Source: Thauera sp. GDN1 (GTDB lineage Bacteria > Pseudomonadota > Gammaproteobacteria > Burkholderiales > Rhodocyclaceae). Taken from it: a stretch of DNA of 64,000 bases. Position numbers and translations under genes: made by a program. Where the stretch lies: NCBI RefSeq assembly GCF_029223545.1, contig NZ_CP097870.1, positions 1,426,001-1,490,000 of the forward strand, in the 5' to 3' direction. This document shows, one piece after another, positions 24,028 to 32,524 of the stretch. The notes beneath the pieces were generated by a model that ran no database searches, was not told the origin of the DNA, and was given only the letters and a program-made list of their open reading frames with translations. How positions within the stretch are numbered: the first letter of the stretch is position 1; every line of letters starts with the position of its first letter.

Positions 24028-24112
24028 GCGCCCGAGTGGCGCCCTCCGGGGCGTTGCCTCCGCGCGGCGCCGATCAGATCTTGCCTTCTCACGCAATCCG
24101 GGTAATCGAATC

Positions 24113-26503
24113 ATGCAATTCTCCGAACAGTGGCTGCGGACCTTCGTCGATCCGCAGTTGAACAGTGCCGAACTCGGCCACCTGCTGACCATGGCCGGCC
24201 TCGAGGTCGAGGAGGCCGAGCCGGCCGCGCCTGCCTTCAAGGGCGTGGTCGTGGCGCAGATCGTCGAGGCCGAGAAGCATCCCAACGCCGACAAGCTCAA
24301 GCTGTGCAAGGTCGATGCCGGCATCGGCGAGCTGCTGCAGATCGTCTGCGGTGCCCCCAACGCCGCCGCCGGCATGAAGGTGCCGTGTGCGGTGGTCGGT
24401 GCGGTGCTGCCGGGCGAGTTCGAGATCAAGAAGGCCAAGCTGCGCGGCGTCGAATCCTTCGGCATGCTGTGCTCGGCGCGCGAGCTCGGCCTGTCCGAGG
24501 ACCACGGTGGGCTCTACGCCCTGCCCGAGGATGCGCCGGTCGGTGCCGACATCCGCGACTATCTCGGACTCGACGACACGCTGTTCACGATCAAGCTGAC
24601 CCCCAACCGTGCCGATTGCCTGAGTCTGACGGGGGTGGCGCGCGAGGTGGCGGCGATCACCGGCGCGTCGCTGCGCCATACCATGGTCGACGCGGTCGTA
24701 CCCACCGTCGATGCGCGTCGCGACATCGTGCTCGATGCACCCGCCGCCTGCCCGCGCTACTGCGGCCGCATCCTGCACGGGGTGAATGCCAAGGCGCCGA
24801 CGCCGGAATGGATGGTGCGCCGCCTGGTGCGCAGCGGCGTGCGCTCGATCAGCGCGCTGGTCGACATCACCAACTACGTGATGCTCGAACTCGGCCAGCC
24901 GCTGCACGCTTTCGACAACACCCGGCTGCAGGGGGCGATCCACGTGCGCCTGCCGCGCGCGGCCGAACGGGTGCTGCTGCTCAACGAGCAGACCGTGACT
25001 CCGGCCGCGGACACGTTGCTGATCGCCGACGAGGCGCGTGCGCTTGCGCTCGCCGGCATCATGGGCGGCGAGGACAGCGGCATCACGCTGGAGACCACCG
25101 AAGTCTTCCTGGAGAGCGCCTTCTTCGCGCCCGACGCCATCGCCGGCCGTGCGCGCAGCTACGGTTTCAGCTCGGACGCCTCGCACCGCTTCGAGCGCGG
25201 GGTCGACCCGGAGCTCGCGCGCCCTGCCATCGAGCGCGCGACGCAGCTCGTGCTCGAGATCTGCGGTGGCGAAGCCGGCCCGGTGGTCGAGGCGCAGGCG
25301 CCCGACGCGCTGCCGGCGCGCAAGCCGGTGCGCCTGCGCCCGGCGCGTGCTCGCCGCGTGCTCGGCGTCACGCTCGACGACGAAGCCATGCTCGCCCTGC
25401 TGCAGCGCGTGCACCTGGGCGTGGTGCGCGACGGCGACGACTTCCTGGTCACGCCGCCGTCGTGGCGCTTCGACATCGAGATCGAGGAAGACCTGATCGA
25501 GGAGCTCGCCCGCCTGCACGGCTACGACAACATCCCCGCGGTTGCGCCGCAGGGCAGCCTGATGATGCTGCCCAGTTCCGAGCACAGCCGTCCGGTGTGG
25601 GCGCTGCGCCACCTGCTCGCCGCCCGCGGCTACCAGGAAGTGGTGAACTTCGCCTTCGTCGAGGAGGCCTGGGAGCGCGATTTCTGCGCCAACGAGAACC
25701 CCATCCGCCTCGCCAACCCGATCGCTAGCCAGCTCAGCGTGATGCGCTCGAGCCTGATCCCCGGCCTGGTCGACACCCTGGCGACCAACCGCAAGCGCCA
25801 GATCGAGCGCGTGCGCGTGTTCGAGGTGGCGCGGGTGTTCGAACGCAAGGCCGATGGCGAGCCGGTGCGCGGCTTCCAGCAGGTCATGAACGTCGCCGGC
25901 CTGGCCGCCGGCTCGGTGCTGCCGGAGCAGTGGGGCGAGCGTTCGCGCAACGTCGACTTCTATGACGTCAAGGGCGACCTCGAGGCCCTGTTCGCGCCGC
26001 GCCAGCTTGCCTTCGCGCCGCTGTCGCATCCGGCGCTACATCCGGGGCGTGCGGCCGCAGTCAGGCTCGATGGCCACGTCATCGGCGTGATCGGCGAGCT
26101 GCATCCGGTGTGGGTGCAGCGTTACGACCTGGGCACTGCGCCAGTGGTGTTCGAGCTCGCGCTCGATGCCGCGCTCGCCGCGCGCATGCCTGGCTATGCC
26201 GAGATTTCGCGCATGCCGGCCGTGCGTCGCGACCTTGCCCTCGTGATCGCCATGGATGTCCCGGTCGAGCGCGTGCTGGAAGTGCTGCGCGCGGCCGCGC
26301 CCGCCATCGTGCGCGAGATCAGCCTGTTCGACCTCTATCATGGCAAGGGCATCGACCCGGACAAGAAGAGTCTTGCCTTCAGGGTATCGATGCAAGATAC
26401 TCAACGCACACTCGAGGACGCCGAGGTCGAGGCGGCGATGGCCGTGCTCGTGCACCAGGCGGAGACCGTGCTCGGAGGCCGACTGCGTGGCGCGGGAGGC
26501 TGA
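24113..26503 (+). CDS. pheT: Phenylalanyl-tRNA synthetase beta subunit
   Basis: The 796-residue beta subunit binds tRNA-Phe and carries the editing site. It starts [20 protein letters not shown]. The EMAP-II/tRNA-binding domain occupies about residues 40-150 ([20 protein letters not shown]: here [19 protein letters not shown]). B3/B4 editing and B5 domains follow, then the catalytic-like fold. The C-terminal anticodon-binding FDX-ACB domain ends near [20 protein letters not shown]. The stop is 4 bp before the ihfA start, the conserved pheST-ihfA order. Confidence 0.98.
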   Translation: MQFSEQWLRTFVDPQLNSAELGHLLTMAGLEVEEAEPAAPAFKGVVVAQIVEAEKHPNADKLKLCKVDAGIGELLQIVCGAPNAAAGMKVPCAVVGAVLPGEFEIKKAKLRGVESFGMLCSARELGLSEDHGGLYALPEDAPVGADIRDYLGLDDTLFTIKLTPNRADCLSLTGVAREVAAITGASLRHTMVDAVVPTVDARRDIVLDAPAACPRYCGRILHGVNAKAPTPEWMVRRLVRSGVRSISALVDITNYVMLELGQPLHAFDNTRLQGAIHVRLPRAAERVLLLNEQTVTPAADTLLIADEARALALAGIMGGEDSGITLETTEVFLESAFFAPDAIAGRARSYGFSSDASHRFERGVDPELARPAIERATQLVLEICGGEAGPVVEAQAPDALPARKPVRLRPARARRVLGVTLDDEAMLALLQRVHLGVVRDGDDFLVTPPSWRFDIEIEEDLIEELARLHGYDNIPAVAPQGSLMMLPSSEHSRPVWALRHLLAARGYQEVVNFAFVEEAWERDFCANENPIRLANPIASQLSVMRSSLIPGLVDTLATNRKRQIERVRVFEVARVFERKADGEPVRGFQQVMNVAGLAAGSVLPEQWGERSRNVDFYDVKGDLEALFAPRQLAFAPLSHPALHPGRAAAVRLDGHVIGVIGELHPVWVQRYDLGTAPVVFELALDAALAARMPGYAEISRMPAVRRDLALVIAMDVPVERVLEVLRAAAPAIVREISLFDLYHGKGIDPDKKSLAFRVSMQDTQRTLEDAEVEAAMAVLVHQAETVLGGRLRGAGG

Positions 26504-26507
26504 CGCG

Positions 26508-26813
26508 ATGACGCTGACCAAGGCAGAACTCGCGGATCTCCTGTTCGAGCAGGTCGGGCTCAACAAGCGCGAGGCCAAGGACATGGTCGAAGGCTTCTTC
26601 GAGGAGATCCGGACTGCGCTCGAGCGTGGCGACAGCGTCAAGCTGTCGGGCTTCGGCAATTTCCAGTTGCGCGACAAGCCTCAGCGTCCCGGACGCAACC
26701 CCAAGACCGGCGAGGAAATCCCGATCACCGCGCGCCGTGTGGTCACCTTCCACGCCAGCCAGAAACTGAAGGCCGCGGTGGAGCAACTCAGCGATGCAAG
26801 CAAGCAGCCCTGA
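26508..26813 (+). CDS. ihfA: Integration host factor subunit alpha
   Basis: The 101-residue HU-fold protein starts [20 protein letters not shown] and carries the signature [20 protein letters not shown] with [14 protein letters not shown], typical of IHF-alpha. It heterodimerises with the IHF-beta encoded at 12.7 kb. The ATG at 26508 follows GGGAGG within the pheT end; an ATG six codons upstream would overlap pheT. Its last 20 bp overlap the following MerR-type gene. Confidence 0.97.
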   Translation: MTLTKAELADLLFEQVGLNKREAKDMVEGFFEEIRTALERGDSVKLSGFGNFQLRDKPQRPGRNPKTGEEIPITARRVVTFHASQKLKAAVEQLSDASKQP

Positions 26814-27174
26814 TACCGAAGCGCAGGATCTGCCCCCGATCCCGGCGAAGCGTTATTTCACGATCGGCGAGGTCAGCGAGTTGTGCCTGGTCAAGCCGCA
26901 CGTGCTGCGTTACTGGGAGCAGGAGTTCACCCAGCTCAAGCCGGTCAAGCGCGGTGGCAACCGGCGCTACTACCAGCACCATGAAGTGCTGCTGATCCGT
27001 CGCATCAGGCAGCTCCTGTACCAGGAAGGCTTCACGATCTCCGGTGCGCGCAACCGGCTTGGCGAGTCGGCGATCCACGCGCAGGAGAGCCAGGTCGAGG
27101 TGGAGCGCTACCGGGAGGTGCTGCGGGCGCTGCGCAGCGACATCGAGACGACGCTGGCGGATCTGCGAGGCTGA
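26794..27174 (+). CDS. MerR-family transcriptional regulator
   Basis: The 126-residue protein has a MerR winged-helix domain: [20 protein letters not shown], then [21 protein letters not shown] helical dimerisation segment ([20 protein letters not shown]) follows. There is no C-terminal metal-binding cysteine cluster or ligand domain, so the effector is unknown. A MerR-like gene directly after ihfA is a common proteobacterial arrangement of unknown purpose. It begins inside the ihfA 3' end (20-bp overlap). Confidence 0.9.
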   Translation: MQASSPDTEAQDLPPIPAKRYFTIGEVSELCLVKPHVLRYWEQEFTQLKPVKRGGNRRYYQHHEVLLIRRIRQLLYQEGFTISGARNRLGESAIHAQESQVEVERYREVLRALRSDIETTLADLRG

Positions 27175-27215
27175 AATTTTCTTGGAAAATTTCTGGTAAT
27201 TCCAGAAACCGCCGC

Positions 27216-27221
27216 TATAAT
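27216..27221 (+). promoter_or_regulatory. -10 box of the tRNA-Pro promoter
   Basis: A perfect TATAAT lies 12 bp before the tRNA-Pro gene. No good -35 is seen at 16-18 bp; that zone instead holds the inverted repeat TTCTGG-TAATT-CCAGAA (27191-27207). Confidence 0.6.
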
Positions 27222-27232
27222 GGCGGCTTGTG

Positions 27233-27310
<78 letters not shown>

Positions 27311-27316
27311 ATCAAA

Positions 27317-27340
27317 CAAACCGGCCTCGGCCGGTTTTTT
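27317..27340 (+). terminator. Terminator after tRNA-Pro
   Basis: AAACCGGCC pairs with GGCCGGTTT and is followed by a T run, starting 7 bp after the tRNA. Confidence 0.88.
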
Positions 27341-27430
27341 GTTTTGTGGCGCCCGTGCCGATAGCGCAAGGACGCTGTGCTAACATCCGCTACTCCGGCC
27401 GTTCTTCCCGGTAACCCGTACGGATTTCAA

Positions 27431-28174
27431 ATGCGTATTCTGGTCAGCAACGACGACGGTTATTTCGCTCCGGGTATTTCGGCGCTCGCCGAGGCTCTGG
27501 GCACGCTCGGCGAAGTCACGGTGGTGGCGCCGGAGCGGGACCGCAGCGGTGCGAGCAACTCGCTGACCCTGGATCGCCCGCTCTCGCTCAAGCGCACGGC
27601 CAACGGCTTCTACCACGTCAATGGCACGCCGACCGACTGCGTCCACCTGGCGGTCACCGGCATGCTGGACCATCTGCCGGACATGGTCGTGTCCGGCGTG
27701 AATCACGGCGCGAACATGGGCGACGATACGGTCTACTCGGGTACCGTAGCTGCAGCGACGGAAGGCTTCCTGCTCGGCGTACCCTCGATCGCGGTGTCGC
27801 TGGTCAGCAAGTCGGCCACCGATTTCAGCGCCGCGGCACGGGTGGCGCGCGACCTCGCAGAGCGCTTCATGCGCAATCCCTTTCCGCATCCGGTCCTCCT
27901 GAACGTCAACGTTCCCGATGTCGCCTACGAGCGCCTGCGCGGCGTGCGGGTGACCCGGCTGGGCAAGCGCCACAAGGCCGAACCGGTGGTGCGCAGCCAG
28001 ACGCCGCGCGGCGATACGGTGTATTGGGTGGGCGCGGCGGGGGGCGCGGCGGATGCGGGCGAGGGGACAGATTTCCACGCGGTGGCCAACGGCTTCGTGT
28101 CGGTCACGCCGCTGCAGATCGACCTCACCCACACCGGCCTGATCGCGCCGGTTTTCGACTGGCTCCAGCAGTGA
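27431..28174 (+). CDS. surE: 5'/3'-nucleotidase SurE
   Basis: SurE is a metal-dependent nucleotidase/exopolyphosphatase linked to stationary-phase survival. The 247-residue protein starts [15 protein letters not shown] with the metal-binding Asp pair (NDDG). It has [12 protein letters not shown] and [20 protein letters not shown], the metal and phosphate ligands of the family. The ATG at 27431 is the family start. A TAACAT element at about 27379 may be its -10. It heads surE-pcm-nlpD-rpoS, a conserved proteobacterial cluster. Confidence 0.97.
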   Translation: MRILVSNDDGYFAPGISALAEALGTLGEVTVVAPERDRSGASNSLTLDRPLSLKRTANGFYHVNGTPTDCVHLAVTGMLDHLPDMVVSGVNHGANMGDDTVYSGTVAAATEGFLLGVPSIAVSLVSKSATDFSAAARVARDLAERFMRNPFPHPVLLNVNVPDVAYERLRGVRVTRLGKRHKAEPVVRSQTPRGDTVYWVGAAGGAADAGEGTDFHAVANGFVSVTPLQIDLTHTGLIAPVFDWLQQ

Positions 28175-28824
28175 TCACACGGGTGGCCGACGCGGGGCAG
28201 GCGGCGCGCGCGCGCGCGCGCATGGTCGAGCGCCTGCGCACGCAAGGCATCCGCGACGAGCGTGTGCTCGCGGCCATGCAGGCTGTCCCCCGTCACGCCT
28301 TCGTCGAGGAAGGGCTGGCCTTCAGCGCCTACGACGATACTCCGCTGCCTATCGGGTTCCAGCAGACGATTTCGCAGCCCTTCGTCGTGGCGCGGATGAT
28401 CGAACTGCTGCGTGCCGGTCGCGAGCTCGGGCGGACGCTGGAGGTCGGTGCAGGCTGCGGCTACCAGGCGGCCGTCCTCTCGCTGCTGGCCTCGGAGGTC
28501 TATGCGGTCGAGCGGATTCGCCCCTTGCTCGATCGTGCGCGGGCGAATCTGCGCCCCTTGCGTCTTCCGAACGTACGGCTGAAACTTGCCGACGGTAGCC
28601 TTGGTCTTCCCGAGGCGGCGCCCTTCGACAGCATCGTCGTTGCCGCTGCGGCCATCGGCGTGCCGCCGGCGCTCAAGGACCAGCTGGCGCCCGGCGGGCG
28701 CCTGATCGTGCCGGTGGGCGGCGGCGAACAGCGGCTCGTGCTGATCGAACGGCAGGGCAATGTGTTCCGCGAGAGCGTGTACGAGGCGGTGCGCTTCGTT
28801 CCCTTGCTCGGCGGTACGGAATGA
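28171..28824 (+). CDS. pcm: Protein-L-isoaspartate O-methyltransferase
   Basis: Pcm methylates L-isoaspartyl residues in damaged proteins using S-adenosylmethionine, starting their repair. Motif I is [15 protein letters not shown], and the family segment [17 protein letters not shown] is present. Two starts are possible: GTG at 28171, overlapping the surE stop (217 residues), or ATG at 28222 (200 residues). The first is favoured by the 4-bp coupling overlap; neither has a clear Shine-Dalgarno. An 18-nt alternating GC tract lies between the two starts. Confidence 0.95.
   Translation: MITRVADAGQAARARARMVERLRTQGIRDERVLAAMQAVPRHAFVEEGLAFSAYDDTPLPIGFQQTISQPFVVARMIELLRAGRELGRTLEVGAGCGYQAAVLSLLASEVYAVERIRPLLDRARANLRPLRLPNVRLKLADGSLGLPEAAPFDSIVVAAAAIGVPPALKDQLAPGGRLIVPVGGGEQRLVLIERQGNVFRESVYEAVRFVPLLGGTE
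28204..28221 (+). repeat. (GC)9 dinucleotide tract
   Basis: Eighteen nucleotides of strict GC alternation end at the ATG of pcm (28222). From the GTG start they encode an ARARAR stretch. Such tracts can slip in replication or adopt Z-DNA. Confidence 0.9.
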
Positions 28825-28841
28825 AACAACGGTAATTTCGG

Positions 28842-29675
28842 ATGCATACACGTACAAGCTATCTCTCTCTTCTCCTCGTTGCACTGCTGAGTGCGGGCTG
28901 CGCCTCCAAGGTCACCGCGCCGGTGCGTGACGGGAGCGGAAGCGCCGCCGGCGGCGTGACGACGCCCGCACCGGTTTCCGGCTTCCATACCGTGCGTCAG
29001 GGCGAGACGCTGCTCGCGATCGCCCGCCAGTACGGGGTGACGCTGCCGGATCTGGTGAGCTGGAACGGCATCACCGATCCCAACCAGATCCACGTCGGCC
29101 AGACCATCCGGGTCTCGCCCACCGGTGCCGCGCCGGTGGCGATCGTCGCGCCGGGCCAGGGCGCTGCGGTCGCGACGCCGGTGCCGCCGAGCGGGACCGA
29201 TGCCGGGGCGGTGCCGCTGGTGCGCGAGCCGATCGGCGGCAAGGCGCCGATCACCGAGCCGTCGGTGCCGACGCCTCCGCCTGCAGCCACCCCGTCCGCG
29301 GCCGCCATGAGCGGACAGTGGCAGTGGCCGGCAAAGGGCACGCTGATCGCCGGCTACAACGAGGCTTCCAACAAGGGCCTCGATATCGGCGGCAGCGTCG
29401 GCGACCCGGTGTATGCGGCTTCCGCGGGAAAGGTCGTGTATGCGGGCAGCGGCCTGCGTGGCTACGGCAAGCTGATTGTCATCAAGCATAACCAGGAGTA
29501 CAACTCGGTCTATGCACACAACGACAAGCTGCTGGTGAAGGAGGACGACGACGTCGTCCAGGGCCAGAAGATCGCGGAGCTGGGCAGCTCGGAAGCCGAT
29601 CGGCCCAAGTTGCACTTCGAGATCCGCAAGCAGGGCAAGGCCGTGGATCCGATGGGATATCTGCCCGCACGCTAA
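28842..29675 (+). CDS. nlpD: NlpD-like LysM/LytM lipoprotein
   Basis: NlpD is the outer-membrane lipoprotein that activates the amidase AmiC during cell division. The 277-residue protein has a lipoprotein signal ending LLSAGC and a LysM peptidoglycan-binding domain (about residues 47-92, FHTVRQGETLLAIARQYGVT). A Pro/Ala-rich linker and a C-terminal LytM/M23 domain (about 163-270) follow. The first metal-ligand histidine of M23 peptidases is replaced by Asn177 in NKGLDIGG, so it is an activator rather than a peptidase, as in E. coli NlpD. rpoS promoters lie inside nlpD in E. coli; none was pinned down here. Confidence 0.95.
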   Translation: MHTRTSYLSLLLVALLSAGCASKVTAPVRDGSGSAAGGVTTPAPVSGFHTVRQGETLLAIARQYGVTLPDLVSWNGITDPNQIHVGQTIRVSPTGAAPVAIVAPGQGAAVATPVPPSGTDAGAVPLVREPIGGKAPITEPSVPTPPPAATPSAAAMSGQWQWPAKGTLIAGYNEASNKGLDIGGSVGDPVYAASAGKVVYAGSGLRGYGKLIVIKHNQEYNSVYAHNDKLLVKEDDDVVQGQKIAELGSSEADRPKLHFEIRKQGKAVDPMGYLPAR

Positions 29676-29684
29676 GGGGAAAGC

Positions 29685-30620
29685 ATGGAAGAGCCGGCGA
29701 ATCTTGACGAACTGGAAAGTCATGAACCGGATCTTCCACCCGAGGTGGAGGTGTTCGCGTCCCATGCGCTGCCGGTGGTCGAGAACGACTTCTTCAGCGA
29801 CGTCACGCAGCTTTATCTGAACGAGATCGGCGCCAATCCGCTGCTCACCGCGGTGGAGGAACTCGAGATCGCCCGGCGCGTGCGCATGGGCGATTTCGAT
29901 GCGCGTCAGACGATGATCGAGCGCAACCTGCGCCTCGTCGTCAATATCGCCAAGCACTACCTGAATCGCGGCATCCCGTTGCTCGACCTGGTCGAGGAGG
30001 GCAACCTCGGTCTCATGCACGCCCTCGAGAAGTTCGATCCAGAGCGCGGCTTCCGGTTTTCGACCTACGCCACCTGGTGGATCCGGCAGAACATCGAGCG
30101 CGCGATCATGAACCAGTCGCGCACCATCCGCCTGCCGGTGCACGTGGTCAAGGAGCTCAATCAGGTCCTGCGGGCGCAACGCCATATCGAGTCGCACTCG
30201 AACGGCGAGTCCTCCCTCGAGCAGATTGCCACCCGGCTCGGCAAGAGCATCGAGGAGGTGCGCAGCATCCTGGCCTTGAGCGAACACACGGCCTCGCTCG
30301 ACGCTCCGCTCGACATCGATCCCACGCTGTCGATCGGCGAGTCGCTGGCGGACGAGCACCAGGCGACCGCTGACGTGCAGATCCACGGCTCGGAAGTGGA
30401 GTCCCTCGTGCGTGAGTGGATCAAGATGCTGAGCGACAAGCAGCGCATGGTGATCCGTCATCGCTACGGCATCGACGAATGCGAATTGCTGACCCTGGAA
30501 GAACTCGCGGCACGTCTGGAGCTGACGCGCGAGCGCGTGCGCCAGATCCAGCTGGAGGCGCTCGGCCAGCTGCGGCGCATCCTCAAGCGTCACGGCATCT
30601 CGCGCGACGCCCTGTTGTGA
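29685..30620 (+). CDS. rpoS: RNA polymerase sigma factor RpoS
   Basis: RpoS directs general-stress and stationary-phase transcription. The 311-residue protein has sigma-70 region 1.2 ([16 protein letters not shown]) and region 2 ([36 protein letters not shown]). Region 3 follows, and then region 4 with the helix-turn-helix [20 protein letters not shown]. It is slightly shorter than the 330 residues of E. coli RpoS, mostly at the N-terminus. It is the last gene of the surE cluster, 9 bp after nlpD. Its stop is only 4 bp from the stop of the convergent DUF2189 gene, with no terminator visible between. Confidence 0.97.
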   Translation: MEEPANLDELESHEPDLPPEVEVFASHALPVVENDFFSDVTQLYLNEIGANPLLTAVEELEIARRVRMGDFDARQTMIERNLRLVVNIAKHYLNRGIPLLDLVEEGNLGLMHALEKFDPERGFRFSTYATWWIRQNIERAIMNQSRTIRLPVHVVKELNQVLRAQRHIESHSNGESSLEQIATRLGKSIEEVRSILALSEHTASLDAPLDIDPTLSIGESLADEHQATADVQIHGSEVESLVREWIKMLSDKQRMVIRHRYGIDECELLTLEELAARLELTRERVRQIQLEALGQLRRILKRHGISRDALL

Positions 30621-30624
30621 GGGT

Positions 30625-31413
30625 TCAGGCCCCGTACGGGCCGTCGGCCGTCGGGAATGCGCGCAGATAGAGCTCGCGGCTGGCGTAGGCCATCACCGGC
30701 AAGGTCACCAGCAGCAGCGGCAGCAGCAGGGCGCTGACGATGATCACCGCCGAGAGCAGCAGCGCCCAGCACATCATGACGCCGAAGTGTCCGAACACCG
30801 CACGGACGCTGGCGACGACGCCGGAGACGAGCTGCGCCCGCCGGTCGTAGATGAGGGGGATAGAGAACGCCGACACCGTGAACAGGATGAAGGCGAGCAC
30901 CGCGCCCATGATCGCGCTGTAGGCGGCGTAGTTCACCACGATGCCCTCGATCCGCAGCAGGCGCAGGAAGCCGAAGGACTCGCGGCCGACCATGAAGCCG
31001 TAGAGGATCCCGGCGTCGGTGATCCAGATCAGGAACAGCAGGCCGCAGACGAAGGACACCACCCAGCCGCCGCGCGGCATGCGCCGAAAGCCCTCCCAGA
31101 TGTCGGCGAAGCCGACGTGGCGGGCCTTGCGCAACTTGTCCGAGAGCGAGAAGAAGCCGACGAGCAGGGCCGGTCCAACGAGCATGAATCCACCGGCCAG
31201 GGACAGGCTCATCGGTGCGATCTGGCCGAATTCGAGCACCGCATACATGAGTACGCCGATCGCCACGAAGAGTGCGGCGAAGGCCGCGCTGATCAGCGGC
31301 ATCGCGCGGAACTGCCCGAGGCCGAAACGCACCGAAGCGCCGATGTCGGACAGGGTCAGGGGCGCCGAAACCAGATTCGCTGATGCTTCGTGGGTGTTTG
31401 GGCGGGCGGTCAT
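30625..31413 (-). CDS. DUF2189-family integral membrane protein
   Basis: The 262-residue protein has about six hydrophobic segments, including PLISAAFAALFVAIGVLMYA, SLAGGFMLVGPALLVGFF and a C-terminal pair near ALLLSAVIIVSALLLPLLLV. The FADIWEGFRRMPRGG loop and overall plan match DUF2189 membrane proteins. Their function is unknown. It starts 13 bp after mltB with a GAGGGA site, so it is the last gene of the moxR operon. It meets rpoS head-on with 4 bp between stops. Confidence 0.85.
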   Translation of the reverse strand: MTARPNTHEASANLVSAPLTLSDIGASVRFGLGQFRAMPLISAAFAALFVAIGVLMYAVLEFGQIAPMSLSLAGGFMLVGPALLVGFFSLSDKLRKARHVGFADIWEGFRRMPRGGWVVSFVCGLLFLIWITDAGILYGFMVGRESFGFLRLLRIEGIVVNYAAYSAIMGAVLAFILFTVSAFSIPLIYDRRAQLVSGVVASVRAVFGHFGVMMCWALLLSAVIIVSALLLPLLLVTLPVMAYASRELYLRAFPTADGPYGA

Positions 31414-31426
31414 GGCGGGAAATCCC

Positions 31427-32524
31427 TCAGCGTCGCTCGGCGCGGATCCCGTCGACCGCCCTGCGCAGGCGCAGCGCCTCGGCGAGCTCGAACACCGACA
31501 TGGCGTAGAAACTGCTGCGATTGTAGCGTGTGATGACGTAGAAGTTGCGGTAGCCGAGCCAGTACTCGGTGTCCTCGCCGGGCGTCTCCAGGTCCACCAG
31601 CGTGGCGACCGCAGCCGCCGGACGTCCGTCCAGCGTGGTGACGCCGCGCGCGCTCAGATGCGCGGGCTCGAGCCGGGGTTCGATGCCGGCGGCGATCAGC
31701 GCGGCCCCGTCGGTGTCGGGGGCGAGGCGGGCGCGCTCGGCGACCGGCTCGCCCGGCTGCCAGCCATGGACGCGCAGGTAGTTGGCGACACTGCCGATGG
31801 CATCGATCGGGTCGCTGTCGAAGTCGATGCGGCCGTCGCCATCGAAGTCGACCGCATAGGCTCGGACACTGCTCGGCAAGAACTGCGGATAGCCGAGCGC
31901 GCCGGCGAAGGAGCCGCTGTAGCTGCCGGGGTCGCGTCCCTGTTCGCGGGCGAGCAGGAACAGGGCCTCGAGCTCGCGCCGGAACAGGTCCGCCCGCGGC
32001 GGGTAGTCGAAGGCCAGGGTGGCGAGCGCCGACAGCGTCTCGAAGTTGCCGGTGTTGCGGCCGTAAAGCGTTTCCACGCCGATGATGGCGACGATGACCT
32101 CCGCCGGCACACCGAATTCGGTGGCGGCACGCTCGAGCTCGCCCGCGTACTGATACCAGAATGCCATGCCCCCATCGATGCGGACGTCGTCGAGGAAGCG
32201 CGCCCGGTAGTCGCGCCAGGAGCGCACGCCCTTGCGCGTCGGCGGCGTGATCAGGCGGATCACCGCAGGCTCGTGGCGGGCATGTGCCAGCGCACGCTCG
32301 AGGTCGGCGGGGTCGAAGGCATGGCGCGCGGCGACTTCGGCAATGAAGCCGCGCGTTTCCTCGCGGTCCGCATACGAGGCGGAGGTGCCGACGGGGGCCC
32401 CGGCGAGCAGCAGGCCGGCGACCAGGCTGCCGAAGAGGTTGCGCAGGCGCGTGCCGAGGCGGTGCCGTCCGGCCCCGGGGGCGTTGCCCGGCGGCATGTG
32501 GGTGGGCGCGATGTTCTGGGTCAT
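31427..32524 (-). CDS. mltB: MltB-family lytic murein transglycosylase
   Basis: The enzyme cleaves the MurNAc-GlcNAc bond of peptidoglycan to form 1,6-anhydroMurNAc. The 365-residue protein has the catalytic Glu151 in IGVETLYGRNTGNF, the YPPRADLFRRELEALFLLA segment, and SGSFAGALGYPQFLPSS. An EF-hand-like DFDGDGRIDFDSDP calcium loop is present, all MltB features. Its N-terminal hydrophobic stretch (GSLVAGLLLAGAPVG) lacks the lipobox cysteine, so it looks periplasmic rather than lipid-anchored. The ATG at 32524 overlaps the transglutaminase stop by 4 bp; an internal ATG at codon 10 is an alternative. Confidence 0.95.
   Translation of the reverse strand: MTQNIAPTHMPPGNAPGAGRHRLGTRLRNLFGSLVAGLLLAGAPVGTSASYADREETRGFIAEVAARHAFDPADLERALAHARHEPAVIRLITPPTRKGVRSWRDYRARFLDDVRIDGGMAFWYQYAGELERAATEFGVPAEVIVAIIGVETLYGRNTGNFETLSALATLAFDYPPRADLFRRELEALFLLAREQGRDPGSYSGSFAGALGYPQFLPSSVRAYAVDFDGDGRIDFDSDPIDAIGSVANYLRVHGWQPGEPVAERARLAPDTDGAALIAAGIEPRLEPAHLSARGVTTLDGRPAAAVATLVDLETPGEDTEYWLGYRNFYVITRYNRSSFYAMSVFELAEALRLRRAVDGIRAERR

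Noticed and set aside
28842..29675. NlpD as an active LytM peptidase
   Set aside because: The first metal-ligand histidine is Asn (NKGLDIGG), as in the E. coli activator, so catalytic activity is unlikely.
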